A stretch of DNA of 64,000 nt from Nodosilinea sp. FACHB-141 (lineage in GTDB: Bacteria > Cyanobacteriota > Cyanobacteriia > Phormidesmidales > Phormidesmidaceae), in contig NZ_JACJPP010000011.1 of the NCBI RefSeq assembly GCF_014696135.1, forward strand, positions 434,001 through 498,000, given 5' to 3'. Position 1 is the stretch's first letter; every line of letters starts with the position of its first letter. A model generated the notes under the pieces. The model was not told the origin of the DNA, did not search any database, and saw only the letters and a program-made list of their open reading frames with translations. Positions 36,540 through 45,419 of the stretch are shown in pieces. Made by a program: the position numbers and the translations under genes.

Positions 36540-37688
36540 ATGGATAACAAGTTGATGCTGATGATTCCGGGGCCGACCCCGGTACCCGAGCAGGTGCTGT
36601 TGGCCATGGCCAAGCACCCCATGGGCCACCGTAGCGGCGAGTTTAGCGCCCTGATGGGCGAGGTGACTGAAAACCTCAAGTGGCTGCACCAAACCAAAAA
36701 CGATGTGCTAGTGCTCTGCTCCAGCGGCACCGGGGCCATGGAAGCCGGTATCATCAACTTTCTCAGCGCGGGCGACAAGGTGCTGGTGGGCAACAACGGC
36801 AAGTTTGGCGAACGCTGGGGCGAAGTAGCCCGCGCCTACGGCCTCGACACCCACGAAATTACCGCTGAGTGGGGCAAACCCCTCAACCCTCACGACTTCA
36901 AGGCAGCCCTAGAGGCTGACACCGCTAAAGACATCAAAGCGGTGATTATTACCCACAGCGAGACCTCTACCGGGGTGCTCAACGATGTAGAAACCATCAA
37001 CCGCCATGTCAAAGCCCACGGCGCGCTAATCATGCTGGATGCGGTGACTAGCCTGGGAGCGATCTCGGTACCGGTGGACGAGTGGGGTCTAGATGTGGTG
37101 GCCTCGGGTTCCCAAAAGGGGTACATGATTCCGCCGGGGCTGGCCTTTGTCAGCGTCAGCGCCAAGGCTTGGGAAGCCTACGAATCGGCTACATTGCCCA
37201 AGTTCTACCTCGACCTCAAGCCCTACAGCAAAGGGGCAGCCAAGAATACGACTCCATTTACCCCCCCGGTCAACCTATTTTTTGCCCTGCACGCGGCTCT
37301 GCAAATGATGCAGAAAGAGGGGCTAGAGGCGATCTTTGCTCGCCACGATCGCCAAAAGCGAGCCACCCGTGCCGCCATGGCCGCCCTAAACCTGCCGCTG
37401 TTTGGCGCCGACGACTGCGCTAGCCCAGCGATCACCGCCGTCATGCCCCAGGGAGTCGATGCCGAGCAAATTCGCTCGGTGATGAAGAAGCAGTTTGACA
37501 TCGTCTTAGCTGGGGGCCAAGACCACCTGAAAGGCAAGATCTTTCGGATTGGGCACCTGGGCTTTGTGAGCGATCGCGACATTCTCACTGCCGTCGCATC
37601 CCTAGAAGCCACCCTGACCAAGCTGGGCTACGATCAGTTTACCCCTGGGGCTGGGGTCAACGCCGCTGGTCAAATTCTGTTGGCTTAG
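36540..37688 (+). CDS. PLP-dependent alanine/serine-glyoxylate aminotransferase family protein
   Basis: A class V aminotransferase of 382 residues. It opens MDNKLMLMIPGPTPVPEQVL, a substrate-pocket motif, and continues with MGHRSGEFSAL, LCSSGTGAMEAGI (phosphate-binding), MLDAVTSLGAISV (Asp to the pyridine N) and SGSQKGYMIPPGL with the Schiff-base Lys. In cyanobacteria, members have been annotated as serine-glyoxylate or alanine-glyoxylate aminotransferases of photorespiration, and historically as soluble hydrogenase small subunit. The exact substrate is inferred. The ATG at 36540 fits. It is a lone gene with a HIP1-rich, core-like sequence. Confidence 0.9.
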   Translation: MDNKLMLMIPGPTPVPEQVLLAMAKHPMGHRSGEFSALMGEVTENLKWLHQTKNDVLVLCSSGTGAMEAGIINFLSAGDKVLVGNNGKFGERWGEVARAYGLDTHEITAEWGKPLNPHDFKAALEADTAKDIKAVIITHSETSTGVLNDVETINRHVKAHGALIMLDAVTSLGAISVPVDEWGLDVVASGSQKGYMIPPGLAFVSVSAKAWEAYESATLPKFYLDLKPYSKGAAKNTTPFTPPVNLFFALHAALQMMQKEGLEAIFARHDRQKRATRAAMAALNLPLFGADDCASPAITAVMPQGVDAEQIRSVMKKQFDIVLAGGQDHLKGKIFRIGHLGFVSDRDILTAVASLEATLTKLGYDQFTPGAGVNAAGQILLA

Positions 37689-37717
37689 ACTTACCCTCAA
37701 AGGCCCTGGCTAAATCG

Positions 37718-37822
37718 CTTAACGCAGATTTGCCATTCGTTGAAAGCTGCCAGGGCCGCCCTCTTTCCCAAACTCCTGCACAATTCAGTCCTGGCGTTTG
37801 CCAATGCGCTTTGCGCTTTTTG
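37718..37822 (-). pseudogene. Relic copy of the helicase 3' end
   Basis: Read on the minus strand this gives SAKRIGKRQD-stop-IVQEFGKEGGPGSFQRMANLR-stop, which matches the last 35 residues of the helicase at 37913-39487 (KRQDWIVQEFEKECGSGSFQRMANLR). The Trp is replaced by a TGA. The relic stops at the left edge of the MITE at 37823. It is a diverged partial duplication, not a gene. Confidence 0.8.
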
Positions 37823-37904
37823 GTAGGGTGCATTCGTGCAAAGCACAATGCACCTAAAGGGGTTATGTCGAGAGGTGGTGCATTCGCGCAGCAATGCACC
37901 CTAC
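37823..37904. mobile_element. MITE-like element, 82 bp
   Basis: Terminal inverted repeats of 12 bp, GTAGGGTGCATT (37823-37834) and AATGCACCCTAC (37893-37904), enclose about 58 bp with further nested copies of TGCATT/AATGCA. This is the GTAGGGTGCNTT-type small element that is widespread in cyanobacteria. It has no coding capacity and separates the helicase relic from the intact helicase 3' end. Confidence 0.8.
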
Positions 37905-37912
37905 GTTCGTCG

Positions 37913-39487
37913 TTAAATAGTCTGGCGTAGATTCGCCATTCGCTGGAAGCTGCCGGAGCCGCACTCTTTCTCAAACTCTTGCACAATCCAGTCCTGGCGT
38001 TTGCCGATGCGCTTGGCGCTTTTTTGCAGGTATTCAAAGTACTCCAGCATCTGTGTGGGGGTGGGCCGAGGGCCAAGGATCGAACCCAAGCACCAGGTAT
38101 CCTTGGGTCGGCGACCGCAGTGCTCCCAAAACGATCGCTCCGCCCAGGTTGGCGCGTTGCCACGCATATAGGCGCGGCGGCGGTGGCTGTGAAACAGCTC
38201 TACCAGGGTAGGAATGTCGTTAATCTGGTGAGCCTGGTCGGCGGAGTAAATCTCCACCATATCCTCCAGATTGAGCGGGCGCTCACTAATCCACTGGTGG
38301 CCGCAGTCGGGGCATTTGGCAATGAACGACAGCACAATGCGCCCGCACTGAGGGCAGGGTTTCGTCGGTGGTGGATTGCCCCCCTCGCTGTTTTTTTGCT
38401 CCTGGACGGGCAGGTGGTAGTCCTTAATGTCTTCGGGAAAGCCCAAGCGCTCTAAGTTGCCTGCTTGGTCGAGGATGATGCCGTACTGCTTGCCCGTCTG
38501 GGGTGAAATCCGCATCACTCGGCCAATTTGTTGCAGGTGCAGGGCGCTCGACTGGGTGGGCCGCAGCATTAGCCCTACCTCCACGCTGGGTTCGTCAAAG
38601 CCGATGCTGATCACATTGCAGGAGGTGAGCACCAGGATCTTTTCTTCCCGCAGCTCGCTGTACATGCGTTTGCGGTCTTTGATCGGGGTGCCGCCTTCTA
38701 CCGTATCAGCAGTGATGCCCGCCGCGCGAAAGGCATCGGCCACATGGCGGGCGTGCTCGAGATCCACACAAAAGGCGATCGTGCGCTTGCCGGGGCAGAG
38801 GCGCTGCCACTCGCGGACGATTTTTTCGATTAGCTCGGGGCGATCGCAGGCATTCTTCAACCCGACCTCGTCGTAGTCGCCCCGCACGGTCTTGACTTCC
38901 TTCAGGTTGACGACCCCGTCGGGAGGCATGCTGTAATACTTCATTGGGGCCAAAAAGCCCCGCTGTTGCAGGTCGCTGGGCACGGGCGAGGCTACCAGGG
39001 TATCCATAACGTCGCCCAGCTGCTCTTTGCCCAGGCGCTTGGGGGTCGCGGTCATCACCAGGTGTACGGCGTTGGGAAAGGTTTTGAGCACTTTTTTACC
39101 CACCTGGCTAAACAGGGTAATGTGGCCCTCGTCGTAGAACACCACATCGGGCACCCACTGCTTCCACCATTGCCGCTTTGACATGGTTTGAATGCTGGCG
39201 ATCTGAATGGGAGCATCTCGGTTCTCTTCCCAACCCGCTTTAATGAAACCGCAGTTGAGCCCAAAGGATTCCATCTTTTCGTAGGTCTGGCCCACCAGCA
39301 CATCGAGATGCACCAAAAACATTAGCCGCTTCCCTGCCCGCTCGGCATGGGCGCAGATTTGTCCACTAATCACGGTTTTGCCCGCCCCAGTACCGGCGAT
39401 GATCGCTACCCGCTTGTGCCCTTCGTTGAGCTTGCGGTAGAGGTCGTTGATGAGGTCAACTTGATAGGGGCGCAGTTGGGGAGGCAT
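37913..39487 (-). CDS. SF2 DEAD/DEAH-like helicase with zinc ribbon
   Basis: A 524-residue superfamily 2 ATP-dependent helicase, similar to the UvrB/Res-like 'DEAD/DEAH box' proteins of phage and mobile elements. Q motif region LRPYQVDLINDL, Walker A GTGAGKT (32-38), motif II DEGH (119-122; Gly replaces the usual Ala), motif III TATPKRLG, and motif VI QQIGRVMRISP with the arginine finger. A C-terminal zinc ribbon reads CPQCGRI followed by CPDCGHQW (about 373-395). The nucleic acid substrate is unknown. A relic of its own 3' end and a MITE lie just downstream, so the locus has undergone rearrangement. Confidence 0.85.
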   Translation of the reverse strand: MPPQLRPYQVDLINDLYRKLNEGHKRVAIIAGTGAGKTVISGQICAHAERAGKRLMFLVHLDVLVGQTYEKMESFGLNCGFIKAGWEENRDAPIQIASIQTMSKRQWWKQWVPDVVFYDEGHITLFSQVGKKVLKTFPNAVHLVMTATPKRLGKEQLGDVMDTLVASPVPSDLQQRGFLAPMKYYSMPPDGVVNLKEVKTVRGDYDEVGLKNACDRPELIEKIVREWQRLCPGKRTIAFCVDLEHARHVADAFRAAGITADTVEGGTPIKDRKRMYSELREEKILVLTSCNVISIGFDEPSVEVGLMLRPTQSSALHLQQIGRVMRISPQTGKQYGIILDQAGNLERLGFPEDIKDYHLPVQEQKNSEGGNPPPTKPCPQCGRIVLSFIAKCPDCGHQWISERPLNLEDMVEIYSADQAHQINDIPTLVELFHSHRRRAYMRGNAPTWAERSFWEHCGRRPKDTWCLGSILGPRPTPTQMLEYFEYLQKSAKRIGKRQDWIVQEFEKECGSGSFQRMANLRQTI

Positions 39488-39702
39488 GAGGAGTGGATGG
39501 GTGGGCGGGTAACTGGGTGGATGGGTGAATGATTGGCTTTTTGGTTTCGAGCGTTCACAAGATATTCGATAACTGTCACCTACCTGTCACCCAACATCCC
39601 CTCAATAATAAACGGGTACTACCTTTTGCCCTCTTGATCAAGAGCGCCAGTGGCAACGGCGCTATCATGCAGGTAGCCAAATCCAGGGACGAGCGCTTGA
39701 GC

Positions 39703-40665
39703 ATGGAAACTCGCAAGTTGGGCAACACTGATATTGAGATCACACCGCTGATTTTTGGTACTTGGCAGGCGGGTAAGAGCGGCTGGGTCGGCATAGAAGA
39801 CCAGGATGTGATTGACGCGATGCAGGCGGCGCTGGATGAGGGGATAACCACCTTTGACACGGCGGAGGTCTACGGCAACGGCTATTCTGAGGAGCTGGTG
39901 GGCAAGGCGCTGGTGGATCGGCGCGACCAGGTTGTGCTAGCTACCAAGGTCTTTGCCAACCACCTCAAAGCTGACCAGGTGATCGAGGCTTGCGAGAAGT
40001 CTCTCCAGCGCATGCAGACCGACGTGATCGACCTGTACCAGATCCACTGGCCGTCGGGGGCGTTTAAAAGCGAGGTGGTGCCCATTGGTGAAACCATGGG
40101 AGCGCTGAACCAGCTGAAGGAACAGGGCAAGATTCGCGCGATTGGGGTGTCGAATTTTTCTAAGGCGCAGATCGAAGAGGCCATGCAGCACGGGCGCATT
40201 GACAGCCTCCAGCCGCCCTACTCGCTCTTTTGGCGTGGGGTGGAAACCGAGCTGTTGCCCTACTGCGTGGAGCATAACCTGACGATCCTCTCCTACTCAT
40301 CCCTGGCTCAGGGGTTGCTCACCGGCAAGTTTGGCCCCGACCAACAGTTTCCCAAAGAAGACATTCGCAGCAAAAACAAGCTGTTTCAGCCGCCGATTTA
40401 CGACAAAGCTCAGGCTGCCTTAGAGAATCTGCGCCCCATTGCCGATCGCTACAACACCACTCTGGGAAATTTGGCCCTAGCTTGGCTGATTGTTCAACCT
40501 CAGACCACAGCGATCGTCGGAGCGCGCAACACGGAGCAGGCCGTGGAAAATGCCAAGGCAGCAGCGATTGCGCTCTCTGTGGAAGACTTGGCAGCGATCG
40601 ACGCCATCAGCCGCACCGTGACTGACGACCTACCCACTGACCCAGTAATGTGGGCCTTTGGTTAA
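39703..40665 (+). CDS. Aldo/keto reductase
   Basis: An NADPH-dependent oxidoreductase of 320 residues with a TIM barrel. METRKLGNTDIEITPLIFGTW opens the protein, the catalytic Asp/Tyr pair is in ITTFDTAEVYGNGYSE, the Lys in VVLATKVF, and the His in LYQIHWP; LAWLIVQPQTTAIVGARN gives the nucleotide site. It belongs to the YdjG/Tas-type 'L-glyceraldehyde 3-phosphate reductase-like' group; the substrate cannot be told. The frame is open upstream to 39529, but the ATG at 39703 gives the family N-terminus. No partner gene is close. Confidence 0.9.
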   Translation: METRKLGNTDIEITPLIFGTWQAGKSGWVGIEDQDVIDAMQAALDEGITTFDTAEVYGNGYSEELVGKALVDRRDQVVLATKVFANHLKADQVIEACEKSLQRMQTDVIDLYQIHWPSGAFKSEVVPIGETMGALNQLKEQGKIRAIGVSNFSKAQIEEAMQHGRIDSLQPPYSLFWRGVETELLPYCVEHNLTILSYSSLAQGLLTGKFGPDQQFPKEDIRSKNKLFQPPIYDKAQAALENLRPIADRYNTTLGNLALAWLIVQPQTTAIVGARNTEQAVENAKAAAIALSVEDLAAIDAISRTVTDDLPTDPVMWAFG

Positions 40666-40991
40666 AGGACTGTCTCTATCTTGGCCCTCGATGTGCCCAT
40701 TTCCCTGAAGATGATTCGCCAACGCCTTCGCGCAGGAACATTCGAGCGGCTTGCTCTGCTTCGCCTTTGCGGTGCAGGCGTTGCAGCGTTGGGGGGCCAC
40801 CGCGATCGCTGAGTTTGACGGTGGTGGTAGTGGTGGCGATTCAAAAGGCGCAGGCTTTGCGCTCTCTAGAGGAAACAGAAATCCACAGTAGTTTCGCTGC
40901 GAGGTTGTCCGCAGAAAGCACCTAGGCGATCGCCCAAGAGATTGTATTAAAGTAGTCGGTGACGAGTCCCGGCCCTTCTCTTCGTCTCCCC
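40666..40991. other. Intergenic region, no gene supported
   Basis: A gap of 326 bp. Short frames exist on both strands (one on the minus strand reads LQRLHRKGEAEQAARMFLREG) but none has a start, ribosome site or family match that I would trust. It contains two HIP1 sites. Confidence 0.35.
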
Positions 40992-41279
40992 ATGAAAATT
41001 CCGTTCTTTAGTCGTCTCTACAGTGGCCTATTGAAGCATCCCCGCTACCGCTGGGTCGTCATGGGTGCGTCGCTCATTTACCTGCTGAGCCCTATCGACA
41101 TTTCTCCCGACTTCATTCCCGTAGCGGGCTGGATTGACGACGGCGTAGTGGCCACCTTGCTAGCTACTGGCATTACCCAGGTCTTGCTCGATCGCCGCCA
41201 GACCCTAAAAGCTCAGAAAACCCTGGCCGACAATGCTACCAGAGTGACATCTCTGCCTACCGACCCCAAGAATTCCTGA
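40992..41279 (+). CDS. YkvA/DUF1232 family membrane-associated protein
   Basis: A 95-residue protein with the DUF1232 core YLLSPIDISPDFIPVAGWIDD (proline- and aspartate-rich, partly membrane-embedded). The family function is not known. ATG 40992 is chosen because the motif sits about 30 residues in, as in relatives. Its stop codon overlaps the start of the metal ABC permease by one base (TGATG), so translational coupling is likely. Confidence 0.85.
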   Translation: MKIPFFSRLYSGLLKHPRYRWVVMGASLIYLLSPIDISPDFIPVAGWIDDGVVATLLATGITQVLLDRRQTLKAQKTLADNATRVTSLPTDPKNS

Positions 41280-42136
41280 TGGACTGGTTGCTTGACCCGC
41301 TCAGCTACGACTTTATGCGTCAGGCGCTGCTGGCCAGTCTGCTGGTGGGTATCTTGTGCCCAGTGGTTGGCACCTATCTGATCGTGCAGCGCATGGCCAT
41401 GCTTGGGGATGTGGTAGCCCATGGGGTGCTGCCGGGTCTAGCGATCGCCAGCTTTTTCAACCTTCCAATTCTGCTGGGGGCCTTCTCCATGGGTCTGTTT
41501 AGCACCGCCGTTATTACCTGGATTCGCACCCAGTCCCGCATCAAAGTCGATACGGCTATGGCCATTACCTTTTCTACCTTCTTTTCCCTGGGCATCACCC
41601 TGCTGACGGTGTTTCGCAGCCGTGTTTCCCTAGAACAGCTGTTGTTTGGCGATATCCTGAGCATTAGCCCTAGTGATGTCTGGCAAATTGCTGCGATCGC
41701 CGGACTAGTGCTGGTAGGCGTAGCCCTGTTTTACAAAGAACTGCTGTTCTTCACCTTCGACCCGCTTGGCGCTGAAGCCCTAGGATTGCCCGTCAATACC
41801 ATCAACCTTGGCCTGATGGCCGGTATAACCCTAGCCATCATCGCCGGTATGAAAACTGTAGGCGTAATTTTGGTTGTGGCCCTTATGGTTGGCCCTGCTG
41901 CCACCGCCTATCTGCTGGTCAAAGAACTTCACTGGATGATGCTTTTAGGCGCAGCCCTGGGAGTGCTTTTTGGGGTCGTGGGCATGTACAGCAGCTACTA
42001 TTTAGATATTCCGTCGGGGCCTGCGATCGGTCTGACAGTGTTTGCAGGATTTTTGTTGGCTCTGCTGTTTAGCCCCCGCCAGGGAATTGTAGGGCGATGG
42101 GTTGCGGCAATACCCAGGCAGTCACCGGGTACCTAA
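41279..42136 (+). CDS. ABC-3 family metal transporter permease (Mn/Zn type)
   Basis: A 285-residue integral membrane permease of the ZnuB/MntB/TroC group that moves zinc, manganese or iron. The family opening is clear: LASLLVGILCPVVGTYLIVQ, then RMAMLGDVVAHGVLPGLAIA, a conserved metal-path segment. About eight or nine hydrophobic helices follow. The ATPase and the substrate-binding protein are not in the window, so it is an orphan permease here; its metal is unknown. It starts one base inside the DUF1232 gene stop, so the two are coupled. Confidence 0.9.
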   Translation: MDWLLDPLSYDFMRQALLASLLVGILCPVVGTYLIVQRMAMLGDVVAHGVLPGLAIASFFNLPILLGAFSMGLFSTAVITWIRTQSRIKVDTAMAITFSTFFSLGITLLTVFRSRVSLEQLLFGDILSISPSDVWQIAAIAGLVLVGVALFYKELLFFTFDPLGAEALGLPVNTINLGLMAGITLAIIAGMKTVGVILVVALMVGPAATAYLLVKELHWMMLLGAALGVLFGVVGMYSSYYLDIPSGPAIGLTVFAGFLLALLFSPRQGIVGRWVAAIPRQSPGT

Positions 42137-42208
42137 ACCACACCAAGTTGGTGTCCACACCTGCCAGCTGGACAAGGGTCAAGTTGCGGTATGGTGTCTG
42201 TGGTTTAA
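42134..42208. repeat. Short inverted repeat between permease and wzm
   Basis: TAAACCACA at 42134-42142 pairs with 42200-42208, enclosing further small self-complementary stretches (CACCAAGTTGGTG). It may be a terminator-like structure or a small repeat; there is no T-run. Confidence 0.45.
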
Positions 42209-42232
42209 GTCTTATCGTTAAGGTTAGCTACG

Positions 42233-43102
42233 GTGGCGATTGTCCTGACCCCCCTAAAAGCCCTATGGCGCAAGAAAACCCTAATTAAGCGCTGGCTACC
42301 CCTGGACGATGCCCAATGGGCAAAGCTGAATCTACTCAAAACTTTAGTTCAGCGAGACTTAGAGGCGCGCTATAAAGGCTCTATTTTAGGCAAGCTTTGG
42401 CCCCTGCTCCACCAGGTGTCGCAGCTGCTGATCTACACTTACGTGTTTGGGGTTGTGCTCCAGCTTAGGCTCAGTTTAGCTGGGCTACCAGAAGACAATT
42501 CCTTTATCTTTGGGCTGTGGCTGTTTGCTGGTTTACTTCCCTGGCTGGCCTTCAGCGGCGGACTGTCCCAAGCTGCCACGTCGGTTATCACTCAGTCCAA
42601 CCTGGTCAAGAAGGTTGTCTTTCCGCTTACTCTGCTGCCCCTAGTGCCCATTCTCTCTAGCTTTATTGAAAGCACCTTTGGTCTCATGGCGCTGATTACC
42701 TTTGTGGTGCTGGCCACTCAAAAGCTGCATCCGACCCTACTATTGCTGCCTCTGGTATGGTTACCCCAGCTCTGTTTAACTGCTGGTCTAGGGTTTTTAA
42801 CTGCTGGTCTGTCGGTATTTTTGCGCGATATTCCCCAAACCCTAGGGGTTATTCTCAACCTGTGGTTTTATGCCACACCGCTTATTTATCCAGCTAACAT
42901 GATTCCTCAGCCGTTTCAAAGCTGGGTGTTTTGGCTCAATCCTATGGCAGCCATAGGCGAGCTATATCGAGATATGATTTTAACGGGCACCGTGACTCAC
43001 TGGAGCGAGTGGGCCGTGGCAACGATTGTATCCCTACTGATTTTGCTGGGTGGCTTCTGGTGTTACCGCAAACTACGGCCTGCCTTCGCTGACGTGCTGT
43101 AG
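42233..43102 (+). CDS. wzm: ABC-2 polysaccharide exporter permease (Wzm-like)
   Basis: A 289-residue membrane component of an ABC exporter that moves undecaprenyl-linked polysaccharide across the inner membrane. The TM helices are typical of Wzm/ABC-2 (VSQLLIYTYVFGVVLQL, FIFGLWLFAGLLPWLAFS, TLGVILNLWFYATPLIYP), and the signature RDLEARYKGSILGKLWPLL lies near residue 40. The start is the GTG at 42233 with AAGG about nine bases upstream. The matching ATPase (Wzt) follows after 259 bp, and polysaccharide genes continue for 20 kb. Confidence 0.9.
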   Translation: MAIVLTPLKALWRKKTLIKRWLPLDDAQWAKLNLLKTLVQRDLEARYKGSILGKLWPLLHQVSQLLIYTYVFGVVLQLRLSLAGLPEDNSFIFGLWLFAGLLPWLAFSGGLSQAATSVITQSNLVKKVVFPLTLLPLVPILSSFIESTFGLMALITFVVLATQKLHPTLLLLPLVWLPQLCLTAGLGFLTAGLSVFLRDIPQTLGVILNLWFYATPLIYPANMIPQPFQSWVFWLNPMAAIGELYRDMILTGTVTHWSEWAVATIVSLLILLGGFWCYRKLRPAFADVL

Positions 43103-43116
43103 CGCGATCGCAAAAA

Positions 43117-43183
43117 TCACGCTCTGGAAGAATTAGCCGTGCTTTTTGTGAGCATTGTGGTCTGTGGTCTTGCCAGAGCGTGA
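43117..43183. repeat. 11 bp inverted repeat between wzm and wzt
   Basis: TCACGCTCTGG (43117-43127) pairs perfectly with 43173-43183 around a 45-base loop. It has no T-run. Its role in the wzm-wzt spacing is unclear. Confidence 0.5.
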
Positions 43184-43361
43184 CAACTTCAACATTGAGG
43201 TTTGGCTGATCCTACCTCCGACTAGGATAAAACAACCAAGGGCAGAAAAACTGGCATAACAGAGCCTCGGCTAAAGAACTAAAGTCACCACTGAATGTTC
43301 AGGGCACGAATAAGGTATGCGTTAGCGGTAATTGACCAAACAGGAAGGATCTTGGAGAGTG

Positions 43362-45347
43362 ATGACTAAGGAGATTGTGATTTCGCTACAAAATGTATCT
43401 AAGGTGTATAAGCGATATTACCAGCCCGTAGATCGTTTGAAGGAAATTTTGCTGCCTGGAAAACCTAGAGCAGAAGAGTTTTGGGCACTGCAAAATGTCA
43501 ACATGGAAATTGCTCAGGGCGAGTCGTTGGGCATCATTGGCCGAAATGGATCGGGTAAAAGTACTCTGCTGCAAATTATTGCAGGCACCCTCACCCCAAC
43601 GACGGGAGAGGTAAAGGTCAACGGACGAATGTCAGCGCTACTAGAGCTAGGTAGTGGATTTAATCCAGAGTTCACAGGACGGCAAAACGTATTTTTTAAT
43701 GGTCGCCTTTTAGGATTAACCCAGGAAGAAGTTGAGGGTAAGTTTGATGAAATTGCTGCCTTTGCTGACATCGGTGATTTTCTTGATCAGCCAGTCAAAA
43801 CTTACTCTAGTGGTATGTTTATCCGCTTGGCCTTCTCGGTAGCGGTTAACGTTGATCCTCAGATCCTGATTGTAGACGAAGCTCTAGCCGTTGGAGATGT
43901 TTTTTTTCAGCAAAAGTGCTTTGGCAAAATGCGGCAGCTAAAGGCATCGGGTAGCAATTTACTATTTGTTTCCCATGATTCCTCGGCAATCTACAAACTC
44001 TGCAGTCGGGCAGTACTTTTAGAAAATGGGCACTTAATTCTAGATAGTCAGCCGAGGCAGGTGATCGATTTATACGAAGCCAAAGTCTTGAAAGAAGCAG
44101 ACCAAGACTCTGACTCTCTAGGCGTCAACATGATTTTTGAGACTAGTCAACCCAAAGATAATCCTGACCTACAGGATGTAATTGAAGGAATGCCAGAGAA
44201 CGTAGAAGAGATAAAACTTCATCGATCAGACGTTACTATCCGCTCGGTTCAGCTTTTGAATGGTGAAGGGAAAACTATTCGAACCCCTGCTATTGACCAG
44301 CCTGTTAGGCTGGTGATAAATATACAGTTTCACAAAGCCTTTGAAGATCCGCACGTAGGATTTAAAGTTCGCGATCGCACAGGCTTAGACTTGTTTATGA
44401 CGAACACCTACATCATGAACAAATCATTAGGGGCAGTTACAGCTGGTGAAATTATAGAAGTAGGCTTTAGCTTTTCTATCTCCATAGGTGAAGGTGCTTA
44501 TACAGTAACCATTGGCGTAGCTGATAGTGGTTACGGTGAAGGCTCATTTCGCACGATTCTTATTTATGCACACAACGCCTTATCCTTTAAAGTGCTACGA
44601 AACCCTGAGAAACCAGTATGGTTTGGAATTGCAAGCCTACAACCAAAGTTGACGGTAAAGCGAAGCCAATCAACAATTTCTCATTCGAATGAGATTCCAT
44701 CGCTAGAAATAATTACCCCATTGCCGCCAGCTAAGGCTTATGTAGACGATCAGCTGTTTGCCTTACTTCAGCCATACACGCTGTGTAGCCGTGGTCGCCT
44801 TGAAAATATAGCCCGACTTTCCGCGCAGCTCAACAACCAAAATATACCCGGCGACTTTGTTGAATGTGGAACGTATAAAGGTGGTTCTGCGGCTCTACTT
44901 TCGAGATTTTTAAATTTGGAGCGGCAGCTTTGGTTATACGACAGCTTTCAAGGAATGCCGCCTACCTCTGCCAAAGATGGAAAAGATGCCGCCAATTGGG
45001 TCGGAAAATGTGTGGCTGAAATCAGTGACGTCAGAGAAATCTTAGGCTACGTCTCAGCACCCGTAGAAAAATGTCATATCAAACCGGGTTGGTTTCAAGC
45101 AACTTTCCACCAGCCTTTGCCGAAACAGGTTGCACTGTTACACTGCGATGCAGATTGGTATGAATCGGTTATTCTTGTTTTGAACACATTCTATGATCGC
45201 ATTCCAAGAGGCGGATGCATTATTCTCGATGACTTTGGCTATTGGCAGGGATGCCGGGAAGCCTTCTATGATTTTTGCAAGCAGCGGGATGAGAAACCCT
45301 TGTTAGAGCGTGTTGGCTCAACTCAAGCATACTGGATTAAAACTTAA
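43362..45347 (+). CDS. wzt: Wzt-type exporter ATPase fused to a TylF-like methyltransferase
   Basis: A 661-residue fusion. Residues 1-260 are the Wzt nucleotide-binding domain (Walker A GRNGSGKST at 60-68, signature-like YSSGM near 150, Walker B ILIVDEALAVGD). Residues about 290-415 form the Wzt carbohydrate-binding beta sandwich (GVGFKVRDRTGLDL-type, GEGAYTVTIGVAD). Residues 465-661 are a TylF-type class I methyltransferase (CSRGRLENIARL, DFVECGTYKGGSAAL, YDSFQGMPP, LLHCDADWYES, ILDDFGYWQGC). In ABC-exported O-antigens, chain ends are commonly methylated and Wzt's C-terminal domain reads the cap. Here cap maker and cap reader seem to be one protein. Start ATG 43362 with GGAG. Confidence 0.9.
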   Translation: MTKEIVISLQNVSKVYKRYYQPVDRLKEILLPGKPRAEEFWALQNVNMEIAQGESLGIIGRNGSGKSTLLQIIAGTLTPTTGEVKVNGRMSALLELGSGFNPEFTGRQNVFFNGRLLGLTQEEVEGKFDEIAAFADIGDFLDQPVKTYSSGMFIRLAFSVAVNVDPQILIVDEALAVGDVFFQQKCFGKMRQLKASGSNLLFVSHDSSAIYKLCSRAVLLENGHLILDSQPRQVIDLYEAKVLKEADQDSDSLGVNMIFETSQPKDNPDLQDVIEGMPENVEEIKLHRSDVTIRSVQLLNGEGKTIRTPAIDQPVRLVINIQFHKAFEDPHVGFKVRDRTGLDLFMTNTYIMNKSLGAVTAGEIIEVGFSFSISIGEGAYTVTIGVADSGYGEGSFRTILIYAHNALSFKVLRNPEKPVWFGIASLQPKLTVKRSQSTISHSNEIPSLEIITPLPPAKAYVDDQLFALLQPYTLCSRGRLENIARLSAQLNNQNIPGDFVECGTYKGGSAALLSRFLNLERQLWLYDSFQGMPPTSAKDGKDAANWVGKCVAEISDVREILGYVSAPVEKCHIKPGWFQATFHQPLPKQVALLHCDADWYESVILVLNTFYDRIPRGGCIILDDFGYWQGCREAFYDFCKQRDEKPLLERVGSTQAYWIKT

Positions 45348-45419
45348 TTACGCGATCGTTAAGTACCATACTGAGACTCTCCTCATCATATTCTTGAAAC
45401 TGTTACTTAGTGCAAGTCA

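Noticed and set aside
40650-40925. 91-codon plus-strand frame after the aldo/keto reductase
   Set aside because: It overlaps the reductase end and has no start context or family features. The DNA around it has two HIP1 sites, which readily create open frames.
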